This document shows, piece by piece, positions 23,505 to 30,998 of a DNA stretch of 31,174 nt. Origin of the DNA: Planctomycetota bacterium (lineage in GTDB: Bacteria; Planctomycetota; Phycisphaerae; WQYP01). Both the position numbers and the translations under genes were made by a program. The stretch spans positions 1-31,174 of the forward strand of contig JAMDCX010000055.1 in NCBI GenBank assembly GCA_023489375.1, read 5' to 3'. Position 1 is the stretch's first letter. Each line of letters opens with the position of its first letter. The notes below the pieces were generated by a model that searched no databases, was not told the DNA's origin, and saw nothing but the letters and a program-made list of their open reading frames with translations.

Positions 23505-25466
23505 ATGAAAAGACTTCTCGACGGCATTGAATCCCCAGCCGATATTAAACGCTTGTCGGTGGATCAGCTGACCCAATTGGCCGGAGAAATTCGCGAGACG
23601 ATTGTCACGACGGTTGGAGCCAATGGCGGCCATCTGGCGCCCAATCTGGGTACTGTGGAAATTATTCTGGCGCTGCACATGGTATTCGATATGCCGCGGG
23701 ACCGGTTGCTTTGGGATGTCGGGCACCAGTGCTATCCCCACAAACTCATTACCGGCCGCTATAAAAATTTTGCGTCGTTGCGTAAAAGTGGCGGCGTCTG
23801 CGGTTTTCCCGACCCCAGTGAAAGTCCGTATGACCTTTTCAGCGTTGGTCACGCTGGAACCGCGGTAAGCACGGCAGTGGGCATGGCGCGCGGCGATGCC
23901 CTTCTGCATCGTGATACGCGGATAATTGCCTTCGTCGGTGATGCTTCCATAGTCAATGGCGTGGCGTTTGAAGGGTTGAATAACGCCGGAACGCTCCAAC
24001 GACAGATGCTCATTATTCTCAACGATAATTCCATGAGCATCAGCGAGCCGCAGGGGGCTTTTGCCGGATACCTGGAGCATTTGCGTGTTACGACCACCTA
24101 TGATGAAGTGAAACGTCGGGTGCAGGAACTCCTGGATCGAATTCCGTACGGACAGCAGATTTGTGATATTGGTATGCATGTAAAGCAAGGGTTGAAAAAC
24201 GCCATTGCTCCCGGCCATATTTTTGAAGATTTGGGTTTAAAATATTTTGGTCCGGTAGACGGTCATGATCTGCCCGGTCTGATGGAAAAACTTAACGAGC
24301 TCAAAAGTCTCAACGCCCCGGCGGTTTTACATATTAAGACCATCAAGGGCAAAGGCTATGAATGGGCCTGCGAGGATCCCACAACATTCCATAGCCCTAA
24401 ACCCTTCCGGGTGGAAGGGTGCCGAGTGGTGATGAATCAGGGCTCCGGGCGGTCCTGGACGGCGGCTTTTGCCGATGCCATGACCAATCTATGTCGGAAA
24501 AATGCCCATGTTGTCGGCATTACCGCGGCCATGCCGGATGGCACGGGTATGATTAAACTCAAACCGCTGTTTCCAGATCGATATTTTGACACGGGCATTT
24601 GCGAAAGTCACGCCACGGCCATGGCGGCGGGCATGGCGAAATCCGGTTTAAGGCCCGTCGTGGCGGTTTACAGCACCTTTTTGCAACGGGCATTTGATCA
24701 GATATTTCAGGAAGTGTGTCTGCAGGAACTGCCGGTGATTTTCTGCTGTGATCGCGCGGGTCTGGTGGGGGATGACGGTGCTGTGCATCATGGATTTTGT
24801 GATCTTTCGTTTCTGCGCAGCCAGCCTGGAATCGTGCTCATGGCGCCATCGGATGAGCAGGATCTGATCGGAGCTTTGGATTTTGCCATAACCCAGGATA
24901 CACCAATCCAGATTCGCTATCCACGTGATAATTGCCCAGCTGCGCCCCTGGGGGAACCGGTGCCATGGAGCATCGGCAAACAGGGTGGTAAATCGCGAGT
25001 GCTGAAAACCGGTGTTGACGCCACCATTATCGCGTATGGTGCGCTGGCCATGCAGGCTCTGGCGGCGGCCAGACTGTTGGAAAATGAAAGTTTGTCCGTT
25101 GGCGTCATTGATGCCCGATTCTGTAAGCCTTTGGATGGAGCCATGCTGCAGGAGATATTAACATTGGGGCATGCGATTATTACCGTAGAAGATCATTCTG
25201 TTATTGGCGGCTTTGGGTCCGCCGTACTGGAATATGCCCAAACCAATGGCTTGGATGGCCGTCTGATTACCCGTGCGGGTTTGCCGGATCGCTTTATCCG
25301 TCATGCCGGCAGGTCGGAACAACTCAAGGAAGTAGGTCTCGATCCCGTTGGGCTGGCGGCTACGGTGCGCCAGGCGATAAGCCAGAATCTCCTGCTGCGT
25401 CAGCAGCACGGTGTGTTCAAAGACTCGGCCCCGACTCCTCGTCGAACAGCGCAACTGCGCCTTTAA
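23505..25466 (+). CDS. dxs: 1-deoxy-D-xylulose-5-phosphate synthase
   Basis: 653 residues. Dxs condenses pyruvate and glyceraldehyde-3-phosphate with thiamine diphosphate, the first step of the MEP isoprenoid pathway. Marks: GHQCYPHKLITGR, the cofactor/metal motif GDASIVNGVAFEGLNNAG ending in NDNSMSIS, the active-site strand with KTIKGKGYEWACED, the pyrimidine domain ICESHATAMAAGMA with its glutamate, YSTFLQRAFDQIFQEV, and the C-terminal transketolase domain (IDARFCKPLDGAML). Two usual positions differ: GDG is GDA and EQHA is ESHA; the catalytic Asp and Glu are kept. The ribosome-binding site before ATG 23505 is weak. The stop TAA (25464-25466) is also the left target duplication of the MITE at 25467. 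Confidence 0.95.
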   Translation: MKRLLDGIESPADIKRLSVDQLTQLAGEIRETIVTTVGANGGHLAPNLGTVEIILALHMVFDMPRDRLLWDVGHQCYPHKLITGRYKNFASLRKSGGVCGFPDPSESPYDLFSVGHAGTAVSTAVGMARGDALLHRDTRIIAFVGDASIVNGVAFEGLNNAGTLQRQMLIILNDNSMSISEPQGAFAGYLEHLRVTTTYDEVKRRVQELLDRIPYGQQICDIGMHVKQGLKNAIAPGHIFEDLGLKYFGPVDGHDLPGLMEKLNELKSLNAPAVLHIKTIKGKGYEWACEDPTTFHSPKPFRVEGCRVVMNQGSGRSWTAAFADAMTNLCRKNAHVVGITAAMPDGTGMIKLKPLFPDRYFDTGICESHATAMAAGMAKSGLRPVVAVYSTFLQRAFDQIFQEVCLQELPVIFCCDRAGLVGDDGAVHHGFCDLSFLRSQPGIVLMAPSDEQDLIGALDFAITQDTPIQIRYPRDNCPAAPLGEPVPWSIGKQGGKSRVLKTGVDATIIAYGALAMQALAAARLLENESLSVGVIDARFCKPLDGAMLQEILTLGHAIITVEDHSVIGGFGSAVLEYAQTNGLDGRLITRAGLPDRFIRHAGRSEQLKEVGLDPVGLAATVRQAISQNLLLRQQHGVFKDSAPTPRRTAQLRL

Positions 25467-25631
25467 GGGGCCGCGCAAAAATAAATTCATATTTTACGGC
25501 GCGGGAGTTTTGGCCGCCGGCGAGGTGTGAGCGACGCGCCTACCCCGCCCGCGGGTCTGTAAGCAGCGAACAACGAAGCCCGCGGCCAAAAGAACCAGCC
25601 GGAAAGTGCGAAGTTAGTTTTGCGCGGCCCC
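25467..25631 (-). mobile_element. 165-bp MITE, copy 2, inserted at the dxs stop codon
   Basis: Inverted copy of the element at 203-367, same length, with ends GGGGCCGCGCAAAA and TTTTGCGCGGCCCC. Flanking direct repeat TAA: left copy 25464-25466 is the dxs stop codon, right copy 25632-25634. In the orientation of copy 1 both sites read TTA. The paired ends could fold in the dxs transcript and affect 3' stability. Confidence 0.88.
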
Positions 25632-25716
25632 TAAGCCACAGAAGTTTACTTTCCGAACATCACACGTGTTCCTGTTAATGTGCCGCTTTACCAAAATGAT
25701 GTTACAACCGTTCAGG

Positions 25717-25771
25717 GCATAGCCAGCCAATATCGCCCGCCCTGCGGCCGCGCCGCAATAAGTAATGAGTA
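25717..25771 (+). repeat. CGCCCGCCCTGCGG hairpin plus heptamer module, copy 1
   Basis: Contains CGCCCGCCCTGCGGCCGCGC and stem TGCGGC-cgc-GCCGCA, followed by AATAAGTAATGAGTAA. A close copy is at 30752-30815, and the same hairpin with heptamers appears inverted at 28628-28658. Confidence 0.6.
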
Positions 25772-25920
25772 AGGAACTTAACGTATCATAACTTCCAAAT
25801 AGTCGTTATGCCGGCTGGTGCGCAGATTCCGGCGCACTGTCCGTCATATAGCCACCGGCTGTGCCGGTGGTGGAGTATTCAATGATAATGCTAATCGGGA
25901 AGTTATTACGGTCCCATTCC
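25772..25920. repeat. ERIC-like palindromic repeat, copy D
   Basis: 149-bp copy: starts AGGAACTTAACG, arms CATAACTTCC/GGAAGTTATTACGG, central stem CCACCGGC-tgt-GCCGGTGG, end CATTCC. It is directly followed by the GGGATCGCGGGCG repeat. Confidence 0.82.
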
Positions 25921-26030
25921 TGGGATCGCGGGCGTCTCGCCCGCTGTTGCCCCCAAGGAGTCGTTGGTACAGCATTACCAGTGGATGCTCTGGAGACAGG
26001 TATCAAATTTAAATGCCACCATTTCCGGCC
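25921..26030. repeat. dispersed repeat GGGATCGCGGGCG, copy 2
   Basis: About 110 bp similar to 20421-20529, with hairpin GCGGGCG-tct-CGCCCGC, GTTGGTACAGCATT and GATGCTCTGGAGACA. Mostly single-base differences plus a short variable stretch after GTTGCCC. Confidence 0.7.
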
Positions 26031-26073
26031 GTACTCCGCCAGAACCGCCGCAACTCTGGTTCATCGGCATGGC

Positions 26074-26121
26074 CCGTGAACGGTTATGATTTATCATGGT
26101 TATGGTCCCGTGAACGGTTAC
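26074..26121 (-). repeat. two IS66-like right ends in tandem
   Basis: CCGTGAACGGTTAT (26074-26087, one mismatch) and CCGTGAACGGTTAC (26108-26121). The upstream bases CAACTCTGGTTCATCGGCAT are shared with the right end at 18781. A degenerate left end may be at 25704-25717. No 8-bp duplication was found. Confidence 0.5.
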
Positions 26122-26140
26122 ATCAGGATTCACCTAAATA

Positions 26141-27835
26141 TTATGCAATGGCGAGCGCTTTGAATATTTCCTGCATGAGACGCTCTACCTTAAACGGTTT
26201 GGACAATACCGCCGCGAGCCCTTCCTTAGAGGCCTGCACGATGCTGTGATCCGGATCATAACCGAACCCGGTCATCAGAATTACTGGTGGATTGTGGCCA
26301 ATTTTTTGCGCTGCGGCAAAAACCTCATAGCCATTTTTGTGGGGCATACGGATATCGGAAAGCACCAGATCATAGCGCGGCTGGCCGGCCAGATGGGCCA
26401 AAGCGTCAGCGCCATCGGTGGCCGTATCCACGATGCAGCCGCAGTGGGTCAATACAAAGTGAATGGTCTCACGAATATTGGCCTGATCATCCGCCACCAG
26501 AATCCGTTTTCCCCGCAAGCGTGGATCCTCCTGCGGTAATCGACGTTCATCGTGAGCGCCGAAAACCTGCTGCGGGCTGGTACACATGCTCCAAAAGGTA
26601 TTCCGAACCGTATTGGCATTGACGAGTATGGTATTTATCGCCTGACTCAAAGCCGCATTATCCATATTCGCTTCTTTGACCATCTCCAGATCATAAATCA
26701 TGTCGTTAAGAGGCCCGGATACCTCGCAGGCAATTTCCTGCACCAGTTTGCCGCTGCTGGTGCGTTGTTCCAGCATCAGCAGGTCCAGCACATTCAGGGC
26801 GATGGCCACATAGCGCCCGAAAATTTCCGCGAATTGCCGATCATCTTCCGTAAAAAACGCATATTGATCCGATTCAATATTCAATACCCCGATGGTTTTA
26901 TCGTACAGCATCAGCGGCACGGTCAGACTGGATTTAGCCGTATCGAGGCCCGCCACATAACGGGGATCTTTGGCTACATCCGGGGAAATATAGGAGCGGC
27001 CCGTCGCGGCCACATAGCCACAAATTCCATTGCCTTCCGCTTCACAAAACAATTCCACTTCCATCGCTTCCTCCGGCATGCCAACAGCCATTACCGGCTC
27101 AAGTTTGTTACTCGCAGGGTCGAGCAAACGGATATTAAAATGGTCAAAGTGCATGAGTTGACGGAGAAATTTAATGATGCGTTCTTCCAGCAATTGTTGC
27201 CGTTGCAGAAAGTTAAGCTTGGCTATCGCTTCTTTTTCCAGCCTTACCAGTTCGCGCCCGGCCTGATCAATGGCATCAAGTTGTTGCTGCAGACGACGGG
27301 TGTGAGTGGCGTCCCAGCAGACGGCGACAACATGTGAGATGGCGTTTTCCTGATTATGAACCGGTGAGCATACCAGTTCAAAAAATTGCGAGTCGCCTAT
27401 GCTGATGGCAAATTTACGGGAGTGGAAAACATGATGTTCAGAAAGATGGGCGGCCGGTGGTGCGGTGAAAGCTGCGATGGCCTGCATACAAGCCGCACTG
27501 ATGCGTTGAATAACTTCCGGCGACCATTGTTTCATCCGACGGTTGGACCACACCATCCGCCCGGCCGGATTAATCATGCACACCCCTTCCCCTATGGTAT
27601 CCAGCACCATCTCTGATTGTAGTGATCCATGTGCCCGTTCCAGCGGCAGAAAATCGGCCGCTTGCGACATGACAATTTCGAAAGAGCCTTTCCGCAATTC
27701 TGCCACCGCTTCCTCCATGGTCGATACGCAGACAACCGCATCATAATTGCGGGCTAAATTGTCGTAGACTTCGGTAGCCTTAAAGCCGGGGCCTGAAAGC
27801 ACCAGAGCTCGTCGGAGGTTAGATATCGTACTCAT
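26141..27835 (-). CDS. PAS-GAF-receiver signalling protein with degenerate HisKA, no ATPase domain
   Basis: 564 residues, no transmembrane segment. Order: receiver-like N-terminus without phosphorylation site (about 8-65), PAS (75-180; LDTIGEGVCMINPAGRMVWS), coiled coil (185-220), GAF (220-350), a HisKA-like helical hairpin (360-415) and a C-terminal receiver (443-560). The H-box position reads QEIACEVSGPL, with Cys370 where the phosphorylated His belongs, and no HATPase_c domain follows. The C-terminal receiver is complete: Asp449-Asp450, acceptor Asp494 in LSDIRMPHKNG, Thr522 and Lys546. It should therefore receive phosphate from another kinase and signal by dimer contacts. Single gene, read away from a -10 box at 27862-27867; the ATG has AAGG about eight bases upstream. 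Confidence 0.8.
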   Translation of the reverse strand: MSTISNLRRALVLSGPGFKATEVYDNLARNYDAVVCVSTMEEAVAELRKGSFEIVMSQAADFLPLERAHGSLQSEMVLDTIGEGVCMINPAGRMVWSNRRMKQWSPEVIQRISAACMQAIAAFTAPPAAHLSEHHVFHSRKFAISIGDSQFFELVCSPVHNQENAISHVVAVCWDATHTRRLQQQLDAIDQAGRELVRLEKEAIAKLNFLQRQQLLEERIIKFLRQLMHFDHFNIRLLDPASNKLEPVMAVGMPEEAMEVELFCEAEGNGICGYVAATGRSYISPDVAKDPRYVAGLDTAKSSLTVPLMLYDKTIGVLNIESDQYAFFTEDDRQFAEIFGRYVAIALNVLDLLMLEQRTSSGKLVQEIACEVSGPLNDMIYDLEMVKEANMDNAALSQAINTILVNANTVRNTFWSMCTSPQQVFGAHDERRLPQEDPRLRGKRILVADDQANIRETIHFVLTHCGCIVDTATDGADALAHLAGQPRYDLVLSDIRMPHKNGYEVFAAAQKIGHNPPVILMTGFGYDPDHSIVQASKEGLAAVLSKPFKVERLMQEIFKALAIA

Positions 27836-27861
27836 GGCGACACCTTCATCAAACCTTAATT

Positions 27862-27867
27862 ATTATA
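27862..27867 (-). promoter_or_regulatory. -10 box of the signalling-protein gene
   Basis: TATAAT on the minus strand, 27 bases before the ATG at 27835. No good -35 sequence at 17 bases (TTTCTT-like only), so activation or an alternative sigma factor is possible. Bases 27868-28101 hold no supported gene. Confidence 0.45.
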
Positions 27868-28101
27868 CCGGTTCAACCCTTACGAAGAAAGCATAATCGT
27901 TTATAAACCCCAGATGAAATGGGTCACCGTTCTGCGCTAAAAAACAACAAAAATCGAAGAAATAAAGTGGAGTCTGGCGTTCAAGAGGCGTAAAACTATG
28001 AAAAACGGGGCCCGCGAAATAAAAAGTGCCGATAGTGATGGAATTGTGCCAAGTTCGCTGCGGAAATATTGATTTTGACGTCTGGTAATTTCTGTTTCTA
28101 T

Positions 28102-28280
28102 AGGAACTTAACGCATAATAACTTCCAAATCGTCGTTGCGCCGGTTGGTGCGTAGTTGGCTATAAGAAGGTGATGAAACAAAGAGGTTGCGAAGCACCAT
28201 CCGTGATATGGCCACCGGCTTTGCCGGTGGTGGAGTATTCAATGGTAATGCCAATCAGGAAGTTATTACGATCCCATTCC
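28102..28280. repeat. ERIC-like palindromic repeat, copy E, with an internal insert
   Basis: 179 bp instead of ~149: starts AGGAACTTAACG, arms ATAATAACTTCC/GGAAGTTATTACG, central stem CCACCGGC-ttt-GCCGGTGG, end CATTCC. About 30 extra bases sit in the left half (about 28157-28187). Confidence 0.8.
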
Positions 28281-28383
28281 TTACTAAAATATCATCTGAT
28301 ATTGTGCGTCTGTTGGTCTGAGAATGGTAATCGTTTGCGTCTAATGATTTGTCGCACCCGTAACCGTTCACGGGGCCATAATC

Positions 28384-28428
28384 GTGAATAATAAACAATG
28401 AATAATGAATAATGAGTTATGAGTAAAA
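28384..28428 (+). repeat. heptanucleotide array
   Basis: About six 7-base units of the ATGAATA/ATGAGTT type, followed after a short GAGTTAGGA-containing spacer by the GCGAGCCGG hairpin at 28469. It lies inside the IS66-like element. Confidence 0.6.
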
Positions 28429-28468
28429 TGTTGAAGTAAGGAGTTAGGACGGAGGGAGAGGGTGCGAG

Positions 28469-28489
28469 CCGGTGGGTTTATCCCACCGG
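28469..28489 (+). repeat. GCGAGCCGG hairpin repeat, copy 3
   Basis: Stem CCGGTGGG/CCCACCGG, loop TTTAT. Upstream spacer GGAGTTAGGA also appears, inverted, near copy 1 (170-185). Confidence 0.6.
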
Positions 28490-28500
28490 AAAAAGTTAAC

Positions 28501-28518
28501 CGGCACATTTATGTGCCG
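28501..28518. repeat. small hairpin CGGCACAT/ATGTGCCG
   Basis: Perfect 8-bp stem with two-base loop TT, twelve bases after the previous hairpin. A further one, ACGGGCA-tcc-TGCCCGT, follows at about 28579-28595. Confidence 0.5.
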
Positions 28519-28802
28519 CAGAGAATAAATGGTGACGTATGAATACGTTTAAGAATCCGGAATCCAGAACTCCGTAGCACGGGCATCCTGCCCGTAAACT
28601 CTCATAGGCAAGATGCACATGTCACCATATTATTCATTATTCATTGCGGCGCGGCCGCAGGAGCATGTGCTGTTGGTGGCCGGTCTGTGAACGGTTACCC
28701 GCACCCGAAACAACCTGCCGCCCAACGACTCCAGATTTGAAACCCCCATCGCTTACACGCGACTTTTCAATTTGTCACATCCGGTTTTGCCGTGAGGCAC
28801 CG

Positions 28803-30398
28803 TCATGGCTTGGGTGATTGCATGACAAAACTGGCGGCGTCAGCTGGGTTGCCATGGCTTTGGTAGGCGGCCCAGTCCGGGTAGGGATACAATGGGCGGG
28901 TCATGACGACTTTTCCGTGACTGAATTTACAGGCGATGATCCGCGTGGGAGCTTGACCGCTTTCCACCCATTTACTGATGACCCACAGCCAATCTACGGA
29001 GCTTGGCCCCGGTCCACCACCACAGTGCCCACAGCCGGGAATCATGAAAAGACGGCAATAAGCCATGGCTTGGGAGTCTTGGGCCAGAACTTTCTGGTAA
29101 TAATCCACCGTGGCCAGCGGCGGCAGCGCCGCGTCGGCCCAACCCTGCCAGATAATGAGTTTGCCCTTGTGGGCCGCAAAAGCCCGCAAATTGGGATTCG
29201 TCGCGTTCAGAATGCGCGCGGCATGCCGCGTATCCTGGCGAAAGTTGACAAAGTGGTATGTGGCATAATTCCAATTGGGGTTGTTGAAAACCAGATACTT
29301 GAATATTTGTGTGCCAAAACAAAAGGTTGCATCGGGAGCATGGCAGAGAATCCTTATTGCCGGAATTGAACCTGTGATCCAGACCGCCCATGGACCGGGA
29401 AAACAACCGGCTCCGAGCATATAGCCGGGATAGATACGTCCATTTCGGTTTTTCGTCCCAGTGCCGATGACGGCAATCGCACGGCGCTGGGAAGGCGTCA
29501 GCCCCGGAATTTCAGCCAGATTGATATGTACGGCCATCGGATTTTCAATAATTCCATCTTGCAACTCACCCTGGGCAGCAGCCTGTTGGAAAATTCCGGC
29601 CTTCAGCTTATCCATAGCTTCCCTGGTCAACAACGGATGATTGAGATCCCGGGGATCAGGATATAGCGCCTTGGCGATAGCCACCATAGTGGCGGCACAT
29701 CCGGTCCAGTTGAACGCGGGGGCGCCGGCGACGATTCCGTTGAAATCACGCGGGTAGCGTTGCGCTTCCATCATCGCCTGACCGCCCCCTCGTGAGCACC
29801 CAATGAAATAGCAGTATTGAGGGCGATGGTGATAGTAATCCCGGATCAGAGTCTTGGCTACCTGGGCCGTGCGATGCACAGCCAGGTAGCCGAAGTCCAC
29901 TACCGCCTGCGGGTTGTGATAAGCCCAGCGCGCCTGGAAAACCGATGGGCTTTCATGTCCGGTGTCGGTGCCCACCGTCGCATACCCATGGTAGACCGAG
30001 TTGCGGGCTTCATTCTGGATCGAACCGACAAATCCACCACCGCCGCCCATGACAAAGCGCCCATTCCATGTTTGTAGCAACAGCAGTTCAAAGCGAATAC
30101 GTGTATCAATAACACCCTTGACATCCACATAAGCCTGCGATGGGGCACGCTTTGGAACTATTTTCGTTACCGTTTGTAGAACTACATGCGGTACATGCAG
30201 GTTCCGGAGAGCCTGCATGCTGATATGATGGATAGTGTTTGCCCATGCCGGTGTCACTGCGCCGCTGAGCGCCAGCCCCAGCAGAAGCAGAAGCAAGATT
30301 CTTTGGAATATGCCGAGCCTTCGACGCAACTCACCATGGCGCAGTATCATACCGTCGTGGCGACCGGCTTGAAGGAGACAGTCTTGATATCCGGCCAT
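28803..30398 (-). CDS. secreted tannase / feruloyl esterase family protein
   Basis: 531 residues of the tannase family, serine hydrolases that cut gallate, ferulate or related aromatic esters outside the cytoplasm. A long N-terminus ends in a strong signal segment (ILLLLLLGLALSGAVTPAWA). The family's CS-D-HC motif is complete: Cys201-Ser202 in IGCSRGGGQAM, Asp422 in GWADAALPP and His458-Cys459 in GCGHCGG; the two cysteines normally form a disulfide next to the active site. Other blocks: WNGRFVMGGGGGFVG, GYATVGTDTGH, DFGYLAVHRTA, LQDGIIENP in the lid/calcium region. The ATG at 30398 has AGGAG nine bases upstream, which decides against ATG 30350. Downstream of a 59-residue gene on the same strand. 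Exact ester substrate unknown. Confidence 0.9.
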   Translation of the reverse strand: MAGYQDCLLQAGRHDGMILRHGELRRRLGIFQRILLLLLLGLALSGAVTPAWANTIHHISMQALRNLHVPHVVLQTVTKIVPKRAPSQAYVDVKGVIDTRIRFELLLLQTWNGRFVMGGGGGFVGSIQNEARNSVYHGYATVGTDTGHESPSVFQARWAYHNPQAVVDFGYLAVHRTAQVAKTLIRDYYHHRPQYCYFIGCSRGGGQAMMEAQRYPRDFNGIVAGAPAFNWTGCAATMVAIAKALYPDPRDLNHPLLTREAMDKLKAGIFQQAAAQGELQDGIIENPMAVHINLAEIPGLTPSQRRAIAVIGTGTKNRNGRIYPGYMLGAGCFPGPWAVWITGSIPAIRILCHAPDATFCFGTQIFKYLVFNNPNWNYATYHFVNFRQDTRHAARILNATNPNLRAFAAHKGKLIIWQGWADAALPPLATVDYYQKVLAQDSQAMAYCRLFMIPGCGHCGGGPGPSSVDWLWVISKWVESGQAPTRIIACKFSHGKVVMTRPLYPYPDWAAYQSHGNPADAASFVMQSPKP

Positions 30399-30488
30399 CG
30401 TTGTGATCTCCTGTAATCAGCGGAGCTGTTCTTATCCGGCGGTGCTGCCGCTGGCCACAGGCCTGACGCGATGGGCATCGTGTCTTGT

Positions 30489-30668
30489 TTACGCTTTCTT
30501 GCGATAAACATTCAGCCCTATTTTTTCATCCCGGTCGGGGACAGTCACATTGCCCTCGGTGGAAGCAATAATGATGGTCTTGCCGGAGGCGGACGGCCCG
30601 AACTCTTTGCTTAAATCCACCTTAATGGTAAGGATGTTGCCTTCCACTTTCATATCCACGTTTTTCAT
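30489..30668 (-). CDS. 59-residue conserved small protein of unknown function
   Basis: MKNVDMKVEGNILTIKVDLS, then KEFGPSASGKTIIIASTEGN, ending KIGLNVYRKKA. The ATG at 30668 has AGGAG seven bases upstream. Alternating hydrophobic residues suggest an all-beta fold; no signal peptide or cysteine. I recall near-identical small hypothetical proteins (MKN-VEGN-LTI-VDL-KEFGPS-SGKTI) in many bacteria, which supports a real gene, but know no function. It precedes the tannase gene by 90 bp on the same strand. Confidence 0.78.
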   Translation of the reverse strand: MKNVDMKVEGNILTIKVDLSKEFGPSASGKTIIIASTEGNVTVPDRDEKIGLNVYRKKA

Positions 30669-30751
30669 CTGTTTCTCCTGTTACCTTGTGGCGCCCAAAT
30701 TGCAAATCGCAGATTTGCAACACCACCAGCATATCAATAATTGTAACCTTT

Positions 30752-30815
30752 CATAGCCTGGCTACCATCATCGCCCGCCCTGCGGTCGTGCCGCAATGAG
30801 TAATGAGTAATGAGA
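30752..30815 (+). repeat. CGCCCGCCCTGCGG hairpin plus heptamer module, copy 2
   Basis: CATAGCC...ATCGCCCGCCCTGCGG, then hairpin region and AATGAGTAATGAGTAATGAG. Close match to 25717-25771, showing that hairpin and heptamers travel together. Confidence 0.6.
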
Positions 30816-30839
30816 CGGCCTTGCGGCCTTAATGCGATA

Positions 30840-30990
30840 GTAACCGTTCACGGGAAAAAGTGGCGAAATAAGCAGGAAAACGCCACTTTTTCCTCGACGG
30901 TCCTGTTTTTCGTAGTTTTCATGCGTTATGAACTCCAGATTCCCTGTTATTTCATTGATTTTGCGCGGTTATTAGCCCGTGAACGGTTAC
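30840..30990. mobile_element. IS66-like MITE of 151 bp with perfect 8-bp target duplication
   Basis: Perfect 14-bp inverted ends GTAACCGTTCACGG (30840-30853) and CCGTGAACGGTTAC (30977-30990). The flanks are identical 8-bp direct repeats ATGCGATA (30832-30839 and 30991-30998). Inside the left half, GGAAAAAGTGGCG and CGCCACTTTTTCC (30853-30865, 30881-30893) form a 13-bp stem ending in a T-run, terminator-like on the plus strand. No protein is encoded. Confidence 0.82.
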
Positions 30991-30998
30991 ATGCGATA

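Larger units (their letters stand above)
28360..28698. mobile_element. IS66-like non-autonomous element of 339 bp
   Basis: Left end GTAACCGTTCACGG (28360-28373), right end CTGTGAACGGTTAC (28685-28698). Flanks are TCGCACCC (28352-28359) and CCGCACCC (28699-28706), an 8-bp direct repeat with one mismatch. IS66-family ends begin GTAA and duplicate 8 bp, so the class fits. No transposase is inside; the interior is a mosaic of heptamer array, hairpins and the GCGAGCCGG repeat. Confidence 0.65.

Noticed and set aside
26552..27337. 261-residue plus-strand gene
   Set aside because: It is antisense to the PAS-GAF-receiver gene, whose domains are clear; its composition is that of a mirror frame.
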